Part shown: positions 1 through 15,000 of the stretch, piece after piece | Layout of the letters: each line of letters starts with the position of its first letter | Numbering within the stretch: position 1 is the first letter of the stretch | Source: Lamellibrachia satsuma | Lineage: Eukaryota > Annelida > Polychaeta > Sabellida > Siboglinidae | Length of the DNA stretch: 64,000 nucleotides | Direction: 5' to 3' | Assembly (NCBI GenBank): GCA_033239005.1 | Contig: BSQZ01000052.1 | Location: 633,001-697,000 of the forward strand | Program-made: the position numbers and the translations under genes | The notes under the pieces: generated by a model | Told to the model about the DNA's origin: nothing | The model's input: only the letters and a program-made list of their open reading frames with translations | Database searches by the model: none

Positions 1-15
1 GCTGGCACTTGAGAA

Positions 16-3000
16 TCACATGGTCATGGCTGCTTGGTACTCCAGGAACACCAGCTGGTCTACAATGAAACAGTCAGTTGGACTTTCAACTATCTGTGCG
101 AGACCTCGCATTATCTCCTTCTCCTCGGCTTGACATTCCCCCGGTTTCCCAAACCTGGCCTTCTTCAAGTAGGAGTGTGCCCTCTCAAACTGTTCTTCTC
201 CCAACTTCCGGACGGCTTCACTGGTGCTTGGTTAAGGAACACAACTGTGTGACTGCTAGATTTGTGGTACTGAATGCCCACCTCATCTCAACAGTGTTCT
301 GCAGGAATCAATCGAGTGGAATAATCATAATAACACAGAGAATTACTAATGGGAATCACGATATTGCCCAATGGGATAAAATTTAAATTTTGCTATTCCT
401 TGGCAAACTTAAATTTTCTGTAAACCATCGTGACTGGGATGGCCATAATAATGCTGCAGTTTCTAAATTTCAGAAATTTATAAAATTTATTGTACAATAA
501 ATATGTAGGAATGATTGGTGGCAATTTGCCCGTATGAAATGCCTTATAAAACGTGTCACCACGAGCTGGTCCAACAATGGCTATGACTAATATTGTTTTA
601 CAAGTTATTTAACCCTTTAGACCTCAGTTGTTTTTTTTTTAAAGACCCAGGTTCCCCTGCTCTTTGACCAGATACGGGAAAACGTGAGGTCAGAACATTC
701 AGGCAACATATCCAATGTGCTCTCTAAAACTATCTGCCATAGCACGCCACTTGAATACATTGAAATATCTGCTATTTTGGGCTGGTTTGACAAGGAATAA
801 TATTCATATAATAACAAACACTGTAGTAACAACTTAGCACTTGGAAAACTAGGTGTTCCTACTGAGATAATATCCATGCTGAAAAGATACGCTGTGAGGT
901 TTTTAATTTTGGTGTCTCTGGCTTTTGGTCCAAAAGCCCCAGCTTCTGTGTCATCTGCCAATGTCTGCATTTTGACTGAAACATACAAAACAGCATATTT
1001 ATCATTCGATATTAGAATCAACACATGTTTAATGATTTATCTTAGTAGCTCAAAATATTCATATCAAGCCTGGCTTTGCAGTAAAAATAATTGATTTAAA
1101 CATGTTGGTACAGTTGAATATATTTATCTCCATTCTAAAAACATGTTAACATCTAAAAGTCAACCCTGAGTGACGCACACTTGTGAGACATAAATCCGTC
1201 AGACCCTCAAACAAATCCTTGATTATCTACACCTGCTGGTTTGCCAAGCAAGCTCAAAAGTTGCTCACCACACAAACTGGGATATACTGATTGGATCTCA
1301 CTAGACTGACACTTACCTACTTACCCTCTTCACACCCTAGTTGGTGCCCAAAAGACTTTGGCACAGCTAACATATAAAATTTTCATGAGTTGCTCTTTGC
1401 AAGTGTTTTGAACAGATCATCTGTTACACGAATTTAACAAATCCCATAATACAAACCAGGAATGACTCCTACGCTCAGAAAATCTGTAAGTTATGGGTAA
1501 ATTGAAAGAGTCACTAGTAAAAAGTGAGAACTAATTTCTTTAACAGAATCTGTTTACGGCAGGTATGTCCAATAATTTAAGTGTGAAGACCTCACCCATG
1601 TCAGACTTATCGAGTGCATTCTGCATGCAGTTCATCAAGTCCTCGATCTCTTCCTCATCTTCCTCCTCTCCAAGGTTGCTGTTGGCAACCAGTGTTTGAC
1701 CTGCCTCGTCATCGGCCTCTTCAGTACGTTCAAACTCGTCCTCAAACTGAGAGTAGTAAGTCTCGGCCAGCTCTGGCTTGTCTGGCACCCCTGAGAGAGG
1801 GGAGAATGGTGGCGTAGTGAGAATAAGACAAAGATTTGGTGTGAAAGTGTCACAAGATATTTCAGTAAGATAACAGAAAGGTGGATAGATGTGTCAACCA
1901 GTTGCGCAGTTAAACAGAGAAGATACTCCTAACCACGTGAAAGTAACAAAAGACTAACCCATTAAGTGGGGGCAGCTGCGGCCTAGTGGTTAAGGTGTTG
2001 GACTCTAAATTCAAGGGTTGTGAGTTCAAGATCCACTACGGTTCGTTTTAAACCCTACTTTGCCTCAGTCTACTCAGTTGTAAATGAGTACAAACACTGT
2101 TTGGAAGGTACCTGCGATGGAATAGTGTCCCGTCCAGGAGTGTCAGTATAACTGCACTCTAAGTTGCTTCGCGCTATAGAAACCAGGTTTAAGTACTGGC
2201 CATATAAGCGAAATGCATGGGGAATGACTTTACCTTACCTTACCTAAACATTAAGTCATTTAATAGTTTGTCTGATGATTTCACAAAAACTACATACAAA
2301 TGTTGCACGAATGAGCAATAATAATGTTGCAGTGGATACTACATAGGTTTGATTCTTTGCAAAATGAATTTGAAATGAGACTTGCAAAAAATCAAATTGA
2401 GGAGTATTCTATATTCTTTCTAAAACTTTACATTTTTCAGGATGTTTTGTTGAGCTAAATTTGTCCATCACCGAGTAATCTGTTTTTATAGGAGGAAAAA
2501 TAATGATGAGTTTACCATCCTTGAAGTCAAGAGTGGAGTATTCCCGGCTGTATACCATTGTGTTCTTCATTGGAGTAATAGGTCGTTCATCAAAGGTTGC
2601 TGGACGTAGTGTTGACCTTTCCGGTACTAGAGTTCCTCCTGTGTGCCATGGCTGTCTAGAGGGTATCACTGTTTGAGAGAGTCGCCCTCCATATGGATTC
2701 TGCTCTTCATCTTCATCATCCTCATCATCATCATCCTCATCTTCTTCAACTGGCTGGTATCGACCCACTGAAGCACACATAACCAGATGAACAGGTGGAA
2801 GAAATATAAAATGATGTGGCATGATACGAGCAGGTCAGCATGCACTATCAGCATTCTGTCCACTGAAACTCCCTCCTCAAGTGATACAGCCCATCATGAA
2901 TCAGACTTGTTGACGTTCATATCTGTAGTGTGTGAATAGTTTAAGTAATATGTACAGTTGGTTTAATAAAAAGGTGTATATTTTGGATAAAATCATCGAA

Positions 3001-6000
3001 ACAAATAACTTTGATCATTAAATTGGGTGACATGTGAGTGTGAACTGCCTTGTATCAAAGTGTATAGAGCCGGACCATTTTTGTCCTTGTTTCACTGAAT
3101 TCTGACCAGAGCCGGTCAGAAATAATAAAAGGTTTGTCTGATGATTTCACCGAAACTTAACATGAAATATGTACAAACGAGTTAGTATGCCATAGTGGAT
3201 ACTAGAACTAGTATGCTATAGTGGATACTAGATATAGTATGCCATAGTGGATACTAGAGCTAGTATGCCATAGTGGATACTAGAGCTAGTATGCCATAGT
3301 GGATACTAGAGCTAGTATGGCATAGTGGATACTAGAGCTAGTATGCCATAGTGGATACTAGAGCTAGTATGCCATAGTGGATACTAGAGCTAGTATGCCA
3401 TAGTGGATACTAGAGCTAGTATGCCATAGTGGATACTAGAGTTAGTATGCCATAGTGGATACTAGAGCTAGTATGTCATAGTGGACACTAGAGCTAGTAT
3501 GTCATAGTGGATACTAGAGCTAGTATGTCATAGTGGATACTAGAGCTAGTATGTCATAGTGGATACTAGAGCTAGTATGCCATAGTGGATACTAGAGTTA
3601 GTATGCCATAGTGGATACTAGAGCTAGTATGTCATAGTGGACACTAGAGCTAGTATGTCATAGTGGACACTAGAGCTAGTATGTCATAGTGGATACTAGA
3701 GCTAGTATGCCATAGTGGATACTAGAGTTAGTATGCCATAGTGGACACTAGAGCTAGTATGTCATAGTGGACACTAGAGCTAGTATGTCATAGTGGACAC
3801 TAGAGCTAGTATGTCATAGTGGACACTAGAGCTAGTATGTCATAGTGGACACTAGAGCTAGTATGTCATAGTGGACACTAGAGCTAGTATGTCATAGTGG
3901 ATACTAGAGCTAGTATGCCATAGTGGATACTAGAGTTAGTATGCCATAGTGGACACTAGAGCTAGTATGTCATAGTGGATACTAGAGCTAGTATGCCATA
4001 GTGGATACTAGAGTTAGTATGCCATAGTGGATACCAGAGCTAGTATGTCATAGTGGACACTAGAGCTAGTATGTCATAGTGGATACTAGAGCTAGTATGT
4101 CATAGTGGATACTAGAGCTAGTATGCCATAGTGGATACTAGAGTTAGTATGCCATAGTGGACACTAGAGCTAGTATGTCATAGTGGACACTAGAGCTAGT
4201 ATGTCATAGTGGACACTAGAGCTAGTATGTCATAGTGGACACTAGAGCTAGTATGTCACAGTGGACACTAGAGCTAGTATGTCATAGTGGACACTAGAGC
4301 TAGTATGTCATAGTGGATACTAGAGCTAGTATGCCATAGTGGATACTAGAGTTAGTATGCCATAGTGGATACTAGAGCTAGTATGTCATAGTGGACACTA
4401 GAGCTAGTATGTCATAGTGGACACTAGAGCTAGTATGTCATAGTGGACACTAGAGCTAGTATGTCATAGTGGACACTAGAGCTAGTATGTCATAGTGGAT
4501 ACTAGAGCTAGTATGCCATAGTGGACACTAGAGCTAGTATGTCATAGTGGACACTAGAGCTAGTATGCCATAGTGGATACTAGAGTTAGTATGCCATAGT
4601 GGATACTAGAGCTAGTATGTCATAGTGGACACTAGAGCTAGTATGTCATAGTGGACACTAGAGCTAGTATGTCATAGTGGACACTAGAGCTAGTATGTCA
4701 TAGTGGACACTAGAGCTAGTATGTCATAGTGGATACTAGAGCTAGTATGCCATAGTGGATACTAGAGTTAGTATGCCATAGTGGACACTAGAGCTAGTAT
4801 GTCATAGTGGATACTAGAGTTAGTATGCCATAGTGGATACTAGAGCTAGTATGTCATAGTGGACACTAGAGCTAGTATGTCATAGTGGACACTAGAGCTA
4901 GTATGTCATAGTGGACACTAGAGCTAGTATGTCATAGTGGACACTAGAGCTAGTATGTCATAGTGGATACTAGAGCTAGTATGCCATAGTGGATACTAGA
5001 GTTAGTATGCCATAGTGGACACTAGAGCTAGTATGTCATAGTGGATACTAGAGCTAGTATGCCATAGTGGATACTAGAGCTAGTATGTCATAGTGGACAC
5101 TAGAGCTAGTATGTCATAGTGGACAGTAGAGCTAGTATGCCATAGTGGATACTAGAGCTAGTATGCCATAGTGGATACTAGAGTTAGTATGCCATAGTGG
5201 ACACTAGAGCTAGTATGTCATAGTGGATACTAGAGCTAGTATGCCATAGTGGATACTAGAGCTAGTATGTCATAGTGGACACTAGAGCTAGTATGTCATA
5301 GTGGACACTAGAGCTAGTATGCCATAGTGGATACTAGAGCTAGTATGTCATAGTGGACACTAGAGCTAGTATGTCATAGTGGACACTAGAGCTAGTATGC
5401 CATAGTGGATACTAGAGCTAGTATGCCATAGTGGATACTAGAGTTAGTATGCCATAGTGGACACTAGAGCTAGTATGTCATAGTGGATACTAGAGCTAGT
5501 ATGCCATAGTGGATACTAGAGTTAGTATGCCATAGTGGATACTAGTATGTCATAGTGGACAGTAGAGCTAGTATGTCATAGTGGACACTAGAGCTAGTAT
5601 GTCATAGTGGACAGTAGAGCTAGTATGTCATAGTGGACACTAGAGCTAGTATGTCATAGTGGACACTAGAGCTAGTATGTCATAGTGGACAGTAGAGCTA
5701 GTATGCTAGTACAGTTGATAGGTTTGATTGTCATGAAATGAGTCTAAAATGAGACAAACAAACTAATGTAATTGAGGAGAACCTTCAACCTGGATATAGA
5801 TGCTGAAGGATTCCATGCTTATAATATAAGGGTAAGATCACAGTTGACCTTCCTGTTTATTGTTTCACATGAATGTAGGGCATATTAAATGGTGATATGT
5901 GAATTTAAACAATTCATATGGTGCGACATAAGTGCAGTTGAGCAGGCATATTCACAGGTATCTTTGTTGAAGCTATTGGCTGTGAAATAGTGTATTTTTT

Positions 6001-9000
6001 GGAGAGTTTAACAGGCAGAGGGATTTATGGGAATTTTTCTGCTATGGGCCATGTGGGCACATGAATACATGGCTATTTGCTTCAAAATTGATGGACATCG
6101 CACGTCGGGGCATTTTAAAAGAGCTGGAGGTAGGTGATTTCGATAAAACTTGGTCAGCAAGTCAATGAGATGATGGCAGTTGCTGTGAAAAGATTTCAGA
6201 ATTTTTTGTTGTCACGTTTTCCTATAATCAGAAAAAACGTTAACATGGCCACCAATGCAATTTTGTACTGTGGCCTTCCCCCTGTAAATGGCTGCAATGT
6301 GTAGTTAATGTGCATGGTGTGTGGAAAAGAGATGAAGGAGACAGATGGGAGCGAAGATGAAAACCAAGGTGAACGTCTACAAACACATCAAGTATAGATA
6401 ATATGCCAACGCTTAAAATAAAATATTATTATAATCATTGGTCCAGAATTACTTTCAGGAATTTTAATAAAAATATTTATTAACTGTACATTAGCTGAAT
6501 TATTAGTACTGCAGTTTAATTAATGATGTAATCCATATACAAATCAGTAATACATTCAGTAGTCTGTCCGTAATACAGAGACTGTATCTTACTTGGTGCT
6601 GTGTAAGGTCTGTCGTGAACGGGAAAGGTGGAAAAGCCTCCTCTGGGCTCTGTGCGAGTCCGAGCGGGTCTATTTAAAGCCCACGGAGATCCCTAACAAT
6701 ATACAAAACAAAATGGCATTCAGTATATGCTGCTGGAACTGTAAAACTATAACTTTTACATTTTTATTTGTTGTGAACATAAAATCCACATTTAAAATGT
6801 GTGTGAAGTTTTGTTTAACCTTTCTAAATGATACAGTGGACACAACCATGATCCAATTTTGTAGTTCACAGTAAGATATTGACATCAGATGTAGTGTTCA
6901 GCAAGTTGCAATATTGGCACAAACAAAAGAAACAGCCGCCACACGCACGTACACATGCGCGCGCATGCACGCACATGTGTAAGCCCATTACTTCGGCTCA
7001 ATGAATTTGCATTGAGTAAATGAGTGATGCTAAATTCCTACTCACATGTGTTTCGTATGGATTCATGCTCTGTCGTATTTGATTGTACTTCTGTGCATTA
7101 TCTTGCAACTGCTGCTGACTTGCAATTCTGAAACAGACAAAGGATGGGTGAATAAGCTGATGCCAAATTGTTCAAATAAAAGAGTCCGAGTCAGTTAACG
7201 TCAGCAGTTGCAGAACTTGGTAGAGCTCATGGGGCGAGGTAGCATGGCAGTTAGAACATCAGGCTCAAAGCTTTGGCAATTTTGTTCATCCAACGTTGCC
7301 ACAGTTCACTCAGCTGTATAAATGAGTACCTGGTTACACACAAAGGTGGATATCTGAACGAACAGTCTTCACGCAGTAATTGCAACGGAATGGCACTGGA
7401 ATGAACAGGTCTCTGCCAGGGGGTGAAGTGAAGGACTGGATACTGCAGTATATAAGAACTTATCTTTACCTTTGAAAAACAGTGGAACAGAAACACAAGA
7501 ATGATCTCATGAAGCAAGAATCTTTAAACTCAGTTCACTGCACATAGATCATATTCATAGTTACATGTATTCAATTCAATCACATGTATTCAGCCATGCT
7601 GCAATTACTGCGCAAAGAATATTTGTTCACATATCCACCACTGTTGAGGTATTCATCTATAGCTGAGTGAACTGGAGCAATGTGGAGTGAACAAAATTGC
7701 CTAAGCTTCAAAATGACACAAAGAGGATTCAAATCCAGGTTCTCTTGATTGAGAGTCTGATGTTCTAACCAGTATGCCACCGCGCCCATGTTAGGTTCTC
7801 ATGCACACACCAAAACAGACAGCACTAGTACTAGTTAACCCATATTGCAACAGTGTTCCACTGACATCCTAGAACATTGTACTAACAACTGTGAAAGGGT
7901 TAAGGTGGCTGGGGCAGCTATATTTATCTGAGGGATTAAAAATAAAAAATATCCCAGATGAAAAAAAATATATTTGATTTTAATTGGTGATGTCTAATGC
8001 ATTTAAAGATGATTATAAAAATGTATAGCCAGGTACTCATTTACAGCTGACTGAACTGTGGCAATGTGAGGTGAATGAAATTGCCCAATTTTCTAAATGA
8101 ACCCAGGTTCTGAGTGTCTGAAGTTCTAACTGCTACGCTACCACACCCAGAAAAAATGAAAGGTAGCAGTTGAATTGAGATGTGGCAGTGTGTGTCTTAC
8201 TTCAGTCTCTCTGCCTCCTCATCTGCCTTCTGCATCTTCTTCTCCCGCATCCTCTCGCGAGGTGTCATGTTCTTCCATTTGCTCTCGTCTGACTCCTGCT
8301 TGAGGACGTCCTTGTGCTTCTTGCCCTTCCTGCAACCACCATGACAACAGTCTTCTGGTACCCATGTCTCCATGCCGTGACACTACTCTAGTGGCTCATT
8401 AGAAATGGACGTAGATTCTTTCAAAAGGAAAATGATTAATGTGAATCAGAAAAATATGGTTTATTCGTGTAATGTAACAGCGCATGCAACGTAACGATAT
8501 TGTGCTTAAGAGTATATAACTGATACATAATGATAACACTTTGAGACTGGGTATGTGCATGTACATGCAGACACGCATTCACTCACATATATGCACACAC
8601 TTCAACATGTACATATGTATGCATGCATACAAGTACACAAACATAGAATAGATTTTTGTAAGTAAAAAACAAATGCACAGTAAACAGCACATCACAAATC
8701 CTAAGACTGGGTGAGAACCTCACAGAATACATACAGGGCAGACACAAGTTGTTGCGACTCCAGATTAATGTTGTCCTTCTGTTCCTTCGAGTGATGTCTG
8801 TCCATGATGGTGTTCTTGATCAGCTGAAGCAAACACAACCACACTATACAGGCCAACCACACCGCACAGCCCAACCACACTATACAACACAACCACATTA
8901 TACAACACAACCACACTGCACAGCACAACCACATTATACAACACAACCACACTACACAGCACAACCACATTATACAACACAACCACACTATACAGCACAA

Positions 9001-12000
9001 CCACAATGCACAGCACAACCACACTACAACACAACCACACTATACAGCACAACCACACTATGCAACACAACCACACTATATAACACAACCACACTATACA
9101 ACACAACCACACTATACAACACAACCACACTATACAACACAGCCACACTACACAGCACAACCACACTATACAACACAACCACACTATACAACACAACCAC
9201 ACTATACAACACAACCACACTATACAACACAACCACACTATACAGCACAACCACACTATACAACACAACCACACTACACAGCACAACCACACTATACAAC
9301 ACAACCACACTATACAACACAACCACACTATACAGCACAACCACACTATACAACACAACCACACTATACAATGCAACCACACTACACAGCACAACCACAC
9401 TGCACAACTTCACTGCACAGCACAACCACACTATATAACACAACCACAATGCGTAGCACAACCACACTGCACAGCACAACTACACTGCACAACTTCACTA
9501 TACAGCACAACCACACTATATAACACAACCACAATGCGTAGCACAACCACACTGCGCAGCACAACCACACTGCACAACTTCACTACACAGCACAACCACA
9601 CTATACAACACAACTCCAATATATATATACAGCACATCCACACTACACAACCAATGTACAGCACAACCACACTATACAACAAATGTACAGCACAACCACA
9701 CTACACAACCAATGTACAGCACAACCACACTACACAACCAATGTACAGCACAACCACACTACACAACCAATGTACAGCACAACCACATTATACAACCAAT
9801 GTACAGCACAACCACACTACACAACCAATGTACAGCACAACCACACTACACAACCAATGTACAGCACAACCACACTACACAACCAATGTACAGCACAACC
9901 ACATTATACAACCAATGTACAGCACAACCACACTACACAACCAATGTACAGCACAACCACACTACACAACCAATGTACAGCACAACCACACTATACAACC
10001 AATGTACAGCACAACCACATTATACAACCAATGTACAGCACAACCACACTACACAACCAATGTACAGCACAACCACACTACACAACCAATGTACAGCACA
10101 ACCACACTACACAACCAATGTACAGCACAACCACATTATACAACCAATGTACAGCACAACCACACTACACAACCAATGTACAGCACAACCACACTATACA
10201 ACACAACAACAACTTTTGTCAGTCATGACATAAATCATGAGATGCTCTTTTTAAATTTGGTCAATGACTTTCTTATGCGCTGAATCTTTTCTACCAAACT
10301 ACAACATTTTGCAGCCATCTTTTAACCATATTTTCCTTCCTTAGCTCCCTAATATATGCATTAATTTGTTGACAACTTAAACATTGCATATTTATTTCAA
10401 GATTGCCCAGGATTTAGACATGATAGAAGTATTTGTGTTATTACAAATATAGATAACAATGCCATTATTTAATACATCACAATCATTTGCATTATATTTA
10501 TATTAAAAAGGTATTATGTTCTCTTCCCAAGAAATTAACATACATTATACAATTAAATGTCAAATTTTACAACTAAGACAAGGATAATTTGTGTTTGAAC
10601 ATTTCTTTTCATGAAAGCATTTGAGTAGCTTACTGTCATCTGTTGGGCAATGAATGGAATCTTCAGAGCTTCCGAAGCAGATGGTCTCGTTGCCGGGTCT
10701 CTCTCAAGCACCCTGAAGCCAAACACAATCACATGTAATGGCAACAGAGAATGCACTTGGTTCAACATCTTCCTTCAATTGTGATCAATTACACTATAGT
10801 AATTCCATTTACACATCAATTACAAATTCCACTGCAAAAATACCAATTCCAAAATACCATTCCAAATTGAAATAACAGTATGTGAACAGAGCAACCATAG
10901 ATATATTCAACACCAAAAGTAACATTTATTTTAGAGCATATGTTTAATTTTGGCATATTGTGGTACATAATGGCAAACAAAATATGATATATGCTACATA
11001 TTATATTTTAATGATTATTTTCAGAATATTTTGAGCTACAAACTTACAAGATGGAATTGAAAAAGTAATTGAAAATACCAATTACATTTTCACCAATTAC
11101 TTTTAAAAACAAAACAATTCCAATTCAATTACAATGTATTTGACTCCAAGTCTGATCCTGACAGACCAACTACTTATAGTGACCAACACAACTTCTCCAG
11201 GAATCGACACCACTCTCACAAATGACGATAAATGAATGGAACAAATCATTTACTGATTTTATTAATGCTAGCTGTGTGAATACTTTTAAAAATAAAACTG
11301 AAAGATATCTGATAAGGGCGGGTTACACATAGAAATGTTGGCTTCCTTGTCCACTTGCTATCTGGAGCATGTAGCTTATGATGGCAATCTTGTAAAATAA
11401 ATGTAAATGAATACTTTTATGTTACTAAACATGAATACCTCTACACTTAAGACCAAGATGGATTTTTTCATTATCAGTTACATTAATTAAAAACAATGTT
11501 AGCAGTAACAATGATGCCACAAACCTGACAAAGACAGCCTTGAGATGCTTGGAGTAGCCACTTGGCCACTTAGGCAGGTCACTCTGTACAATCTTGTACA
11601 TCACCCCCATGAGGCTTTCACCCTCAAACGCATGTTGTAGGGCGACCAGTTCATACAGCAGACATCCCACAGACCTGTCATATAACCAAGTATATATATG
11701 TATGTATGTATGTACATAAATAAATATATATATATATATATATAATGCCCTGGTTCCAAGACTGTTAAGCCGAGGTGGGTGTGTGAGGATAAGCTCTCAC
11801 TACTTATAAAATACCCCAATGGCATGCATCTCGTAAAGCCTCTGACAGCCCAGTCCAGCTCCTGGCCTTCTTGCAGTAGAACTGTTTTTACTGACAGGAG
11901 AAGGGGCAAAGGCGGATATCTGGCGCCTTAAAACCAGAAGCTTCGGGCAGATGGGGCTCGTTAACCTTGACTGGTCGCCTGTGTAGGTGAAGGTAAGCTC

Positions 12001-15000
12001 TCATTTCAAACCTCCGCTGTCTTGCGGCTATACCCTCTCATGGGGAAGGCAGGGGAGTAAACCCTACACAAATCCGGAGTGGAGCCCCGAAGATGGTCTG
12101 GTGATCACGTTGTCACTTTTCCAGCAGCTCCTGCAGCCAAGCTGGTGCCAAACATCATGTTTCGCATTCCATTGGATCCCACCGGTAAGGCCGAGAGCGG
12201 GATCCTGATGACTGGGCAACCCAGGATTTTGTAACTCTTGCCCAGGCTTGCGCCCTGGAGAGGCTACTCCAGCCTCATGTCACAGTGTGGAACTAACACG
12301 GGAGACAGCAGTTACGATATATATAATGCCCTGGACAACTTGCATACAGCAAGAACAGTGTAGCATCTGTAAATGTGGAAAATCTTAACACTTTTTCCTC
12401 AACTTGATTTTTATAATAAGCCAAAGTTTCCTATATAAAATGAAAGTTGAAAAACAGGGTTTTAACAAGTAATTTTGAAAAAACTTAGGTCTAAACTCTC
12501 AGAAATTTAAATCTGAAGATAGATACTGCACCTAAATGCCAGGTCTTAAAAACAAAAATCTTGTAAGAATGATACAGAGAAAGACGGTTACACACCAGAC
12601 ATCTGACTTTGAGTTGTAACCTTCGTGTTTGAGGACCTCTGGACTCATGTAGTACGGCGTACCAACAAACGTGGACGCCATGTCTGTTGATCCCATTAGT
12701 ATCCGGGATATACCAAAGTCTCCTATTTTTATTCTGTTGTTCCGCAGAAATATATTCCTGAAACAAGTGGAAAAAATTCCTACAAAACATGTACAAGTAA
12801 GGTCAATGAAACATGTACAAGTAAGGTCAATAAAACATGTACAAGTAAGGTCAATAAAACATGTACAAGTAAGGTCAATAAAACATGTACAAGTAACGGA
12901 CATAAAGCATGTACAAGTAAGGTCAATAAAACATGTACAAGTAAGGTCAATATAACATGTACAAGTAAGGTCAATAAAACAATGTTAAAAACACATGGAT
13001 TTGTTACTGTGGGATTTTGGCCCATAGGATTTTATCGATAGGGATTTTATCCATGATTTGCCTGCATGCCTTGTGTGGGTATCCACACTACCCAACCTTG
13101 TGGGTGAGGGAGGCATTGGTGCTGGTGCAGAATAGCAAATTCACAGAAACTTGTGTGCAGTGGTCTCTATAAATTTAACACATTACTAGAGCTATTAGCT
13201 GGATTCCTTTAACGCTTCACCTTTTGTTTTGCAGTTATCACTCACCTAGATTTCAGGTCTCTGTGTAGCACCCTCCTGTAAGACAAACAAGATCATGCAC
13301 ATCAAAAACAAAACTATCACATTACGAACAATGCAGAACAGTAGGACTATTACATATATAAACTTTTGCCTGTTTTCATAGTGTTTTGAAATGTTTCTGT
13401 CTTGTAGTATCGTAACTGGAGGTAAATGTTTCTCTGTCTTGTAGTATCATAACTGGAGGTAAATGTTTCTCTGTCTTGTAGTATCATAACTGGAGGTAAA
13501 TGTTTCTCTGTCTTGTAGTATCATAACTGGAGGTAAATGTTTCTCTGTCTTGTAGTATCATAACTGGAGGTAAATGTTTCTCTGTCTTGTAGTATCATAA
13601 CTGGAGGTAAATGTTTCTCTGTCTTGTAGTATCATAACTGGAGGTAAATGTTTCTGTCTTGTAGTATCATGACTGGAGGTAAATGTTTCTCTGTCTTGTA
13701 GTATCATGCTCCCATTCCTTATCACTTAGAGTAAAGCTGGGCTTAATTGAGGAGCTTGCAATAGAACTGATCTTATTTTGATTCTGCATGCAATATGAGA
13801 CAGCCCTGACCTTTTCTAATACCAATCGCATTGTCTTTCAGATTCTCTTTTATGTATGTTGTATGGTCACCACAACCATCATAAAATAAGTATATTAATA
13901 GTTAGTGTTATGAAGTCATCTATTTTGTTCAGGAAATGAAAATTTAAGCAAATGAATATTGATTAAAACAAAATAAACTAACAGGCAAAGATATGAAACA
14001 GTTTAAAAAAATACATGTGCACAAGTGCAGATTCTCTGAAAATCATTTCTGATAGCAAAGTGCTATCAATTAATATTTAATATTGTGTCACTGATTTTCA
14101 GACAAGATATTCAAAAACAGGCACTGAATGTTCCGCCAGCTAATTTGGCTAACTGATATCACCAATGTAAAATAACAATAACAAAACATTTGGCTTTCAT
14201 TGTTGAAACTGCTGTTACCAGGAAATTAAGGAAAATTATTTATGTTTCACTGAAATAATGAACAACAAACCCCCCATGCAAATAAACATGAATAAATGTG
14301 AATGTTCTACTCAATCTCCACTAAGCACATCTCATGACCATTCACAAACACGGTTGACTGCCCTTCATGAATAGGCACAAATCTGTGGCAAAGGAAACAT
14401 AAAGGCCGACTCAGAAATCACATCAGCACAATCTGCTGCTCGTTAGGTTTGCACAGGTGTCAAGTTAATGAGACCAGGGCACAGTGATGGCTTCACAATA
14501 CAGACACAAGTGGAGATCGATCGACATATAATAGAATGGGATATACTTGTTATACGACTAAGCCAAGTCTAGCTAGTTAATGACCTGAGTGTGCAACTCA
14601 CCGATCGTGCATGTACTGCACTGCCAACAACAGCTGAATAATCCATTCGACGACCTGTGCCTCGGGGATCTTGCTCTTCTTCTTCTTGTATTCCTCCACC
14701 TTGCCGTCGAGGTCTCCACCCTGCAGTGCAACAACTGCCTAAAACTCCCTCCTCAATTGATTGAGTACTTCACGAATCAGGTTTATCGATGTTCAAATTT
14801 GTAGTGTGTGTGTGTGTGTGAATAATTTATGTATGCATAGTTGGCTTAACCAAAGACAAGCTAAGATAAGCATTGTCATGAAGCAGAAACTGGCTGCTAT
14901 CTGGTGATCTATTTCAAGTAGTCAGACTCTTTTAGAACATTATGTCAAGCCAACCTTTTTATATTTATATGTTGGCGCTGAGGGCGATCACTACCAGGGT

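Noticed and set aside
3183..5712. CRISPR-like regular array
   Set aside because: Units are directly contiguous without unique spacers, in an animal intron.
6593..6874. 93-codon plus-strand frame
   Set aside because: It overlaps the minus-strand 55-nt NEK11 exon 11 and shows no family features.
8749..10283. Several long repetitive open frames on both strands
   Set aside because: Products of 18- and 29-bp arrays rich in A and C; only the first about 75 bases (8749-8823) overlap a real exon, on the opposite strand.
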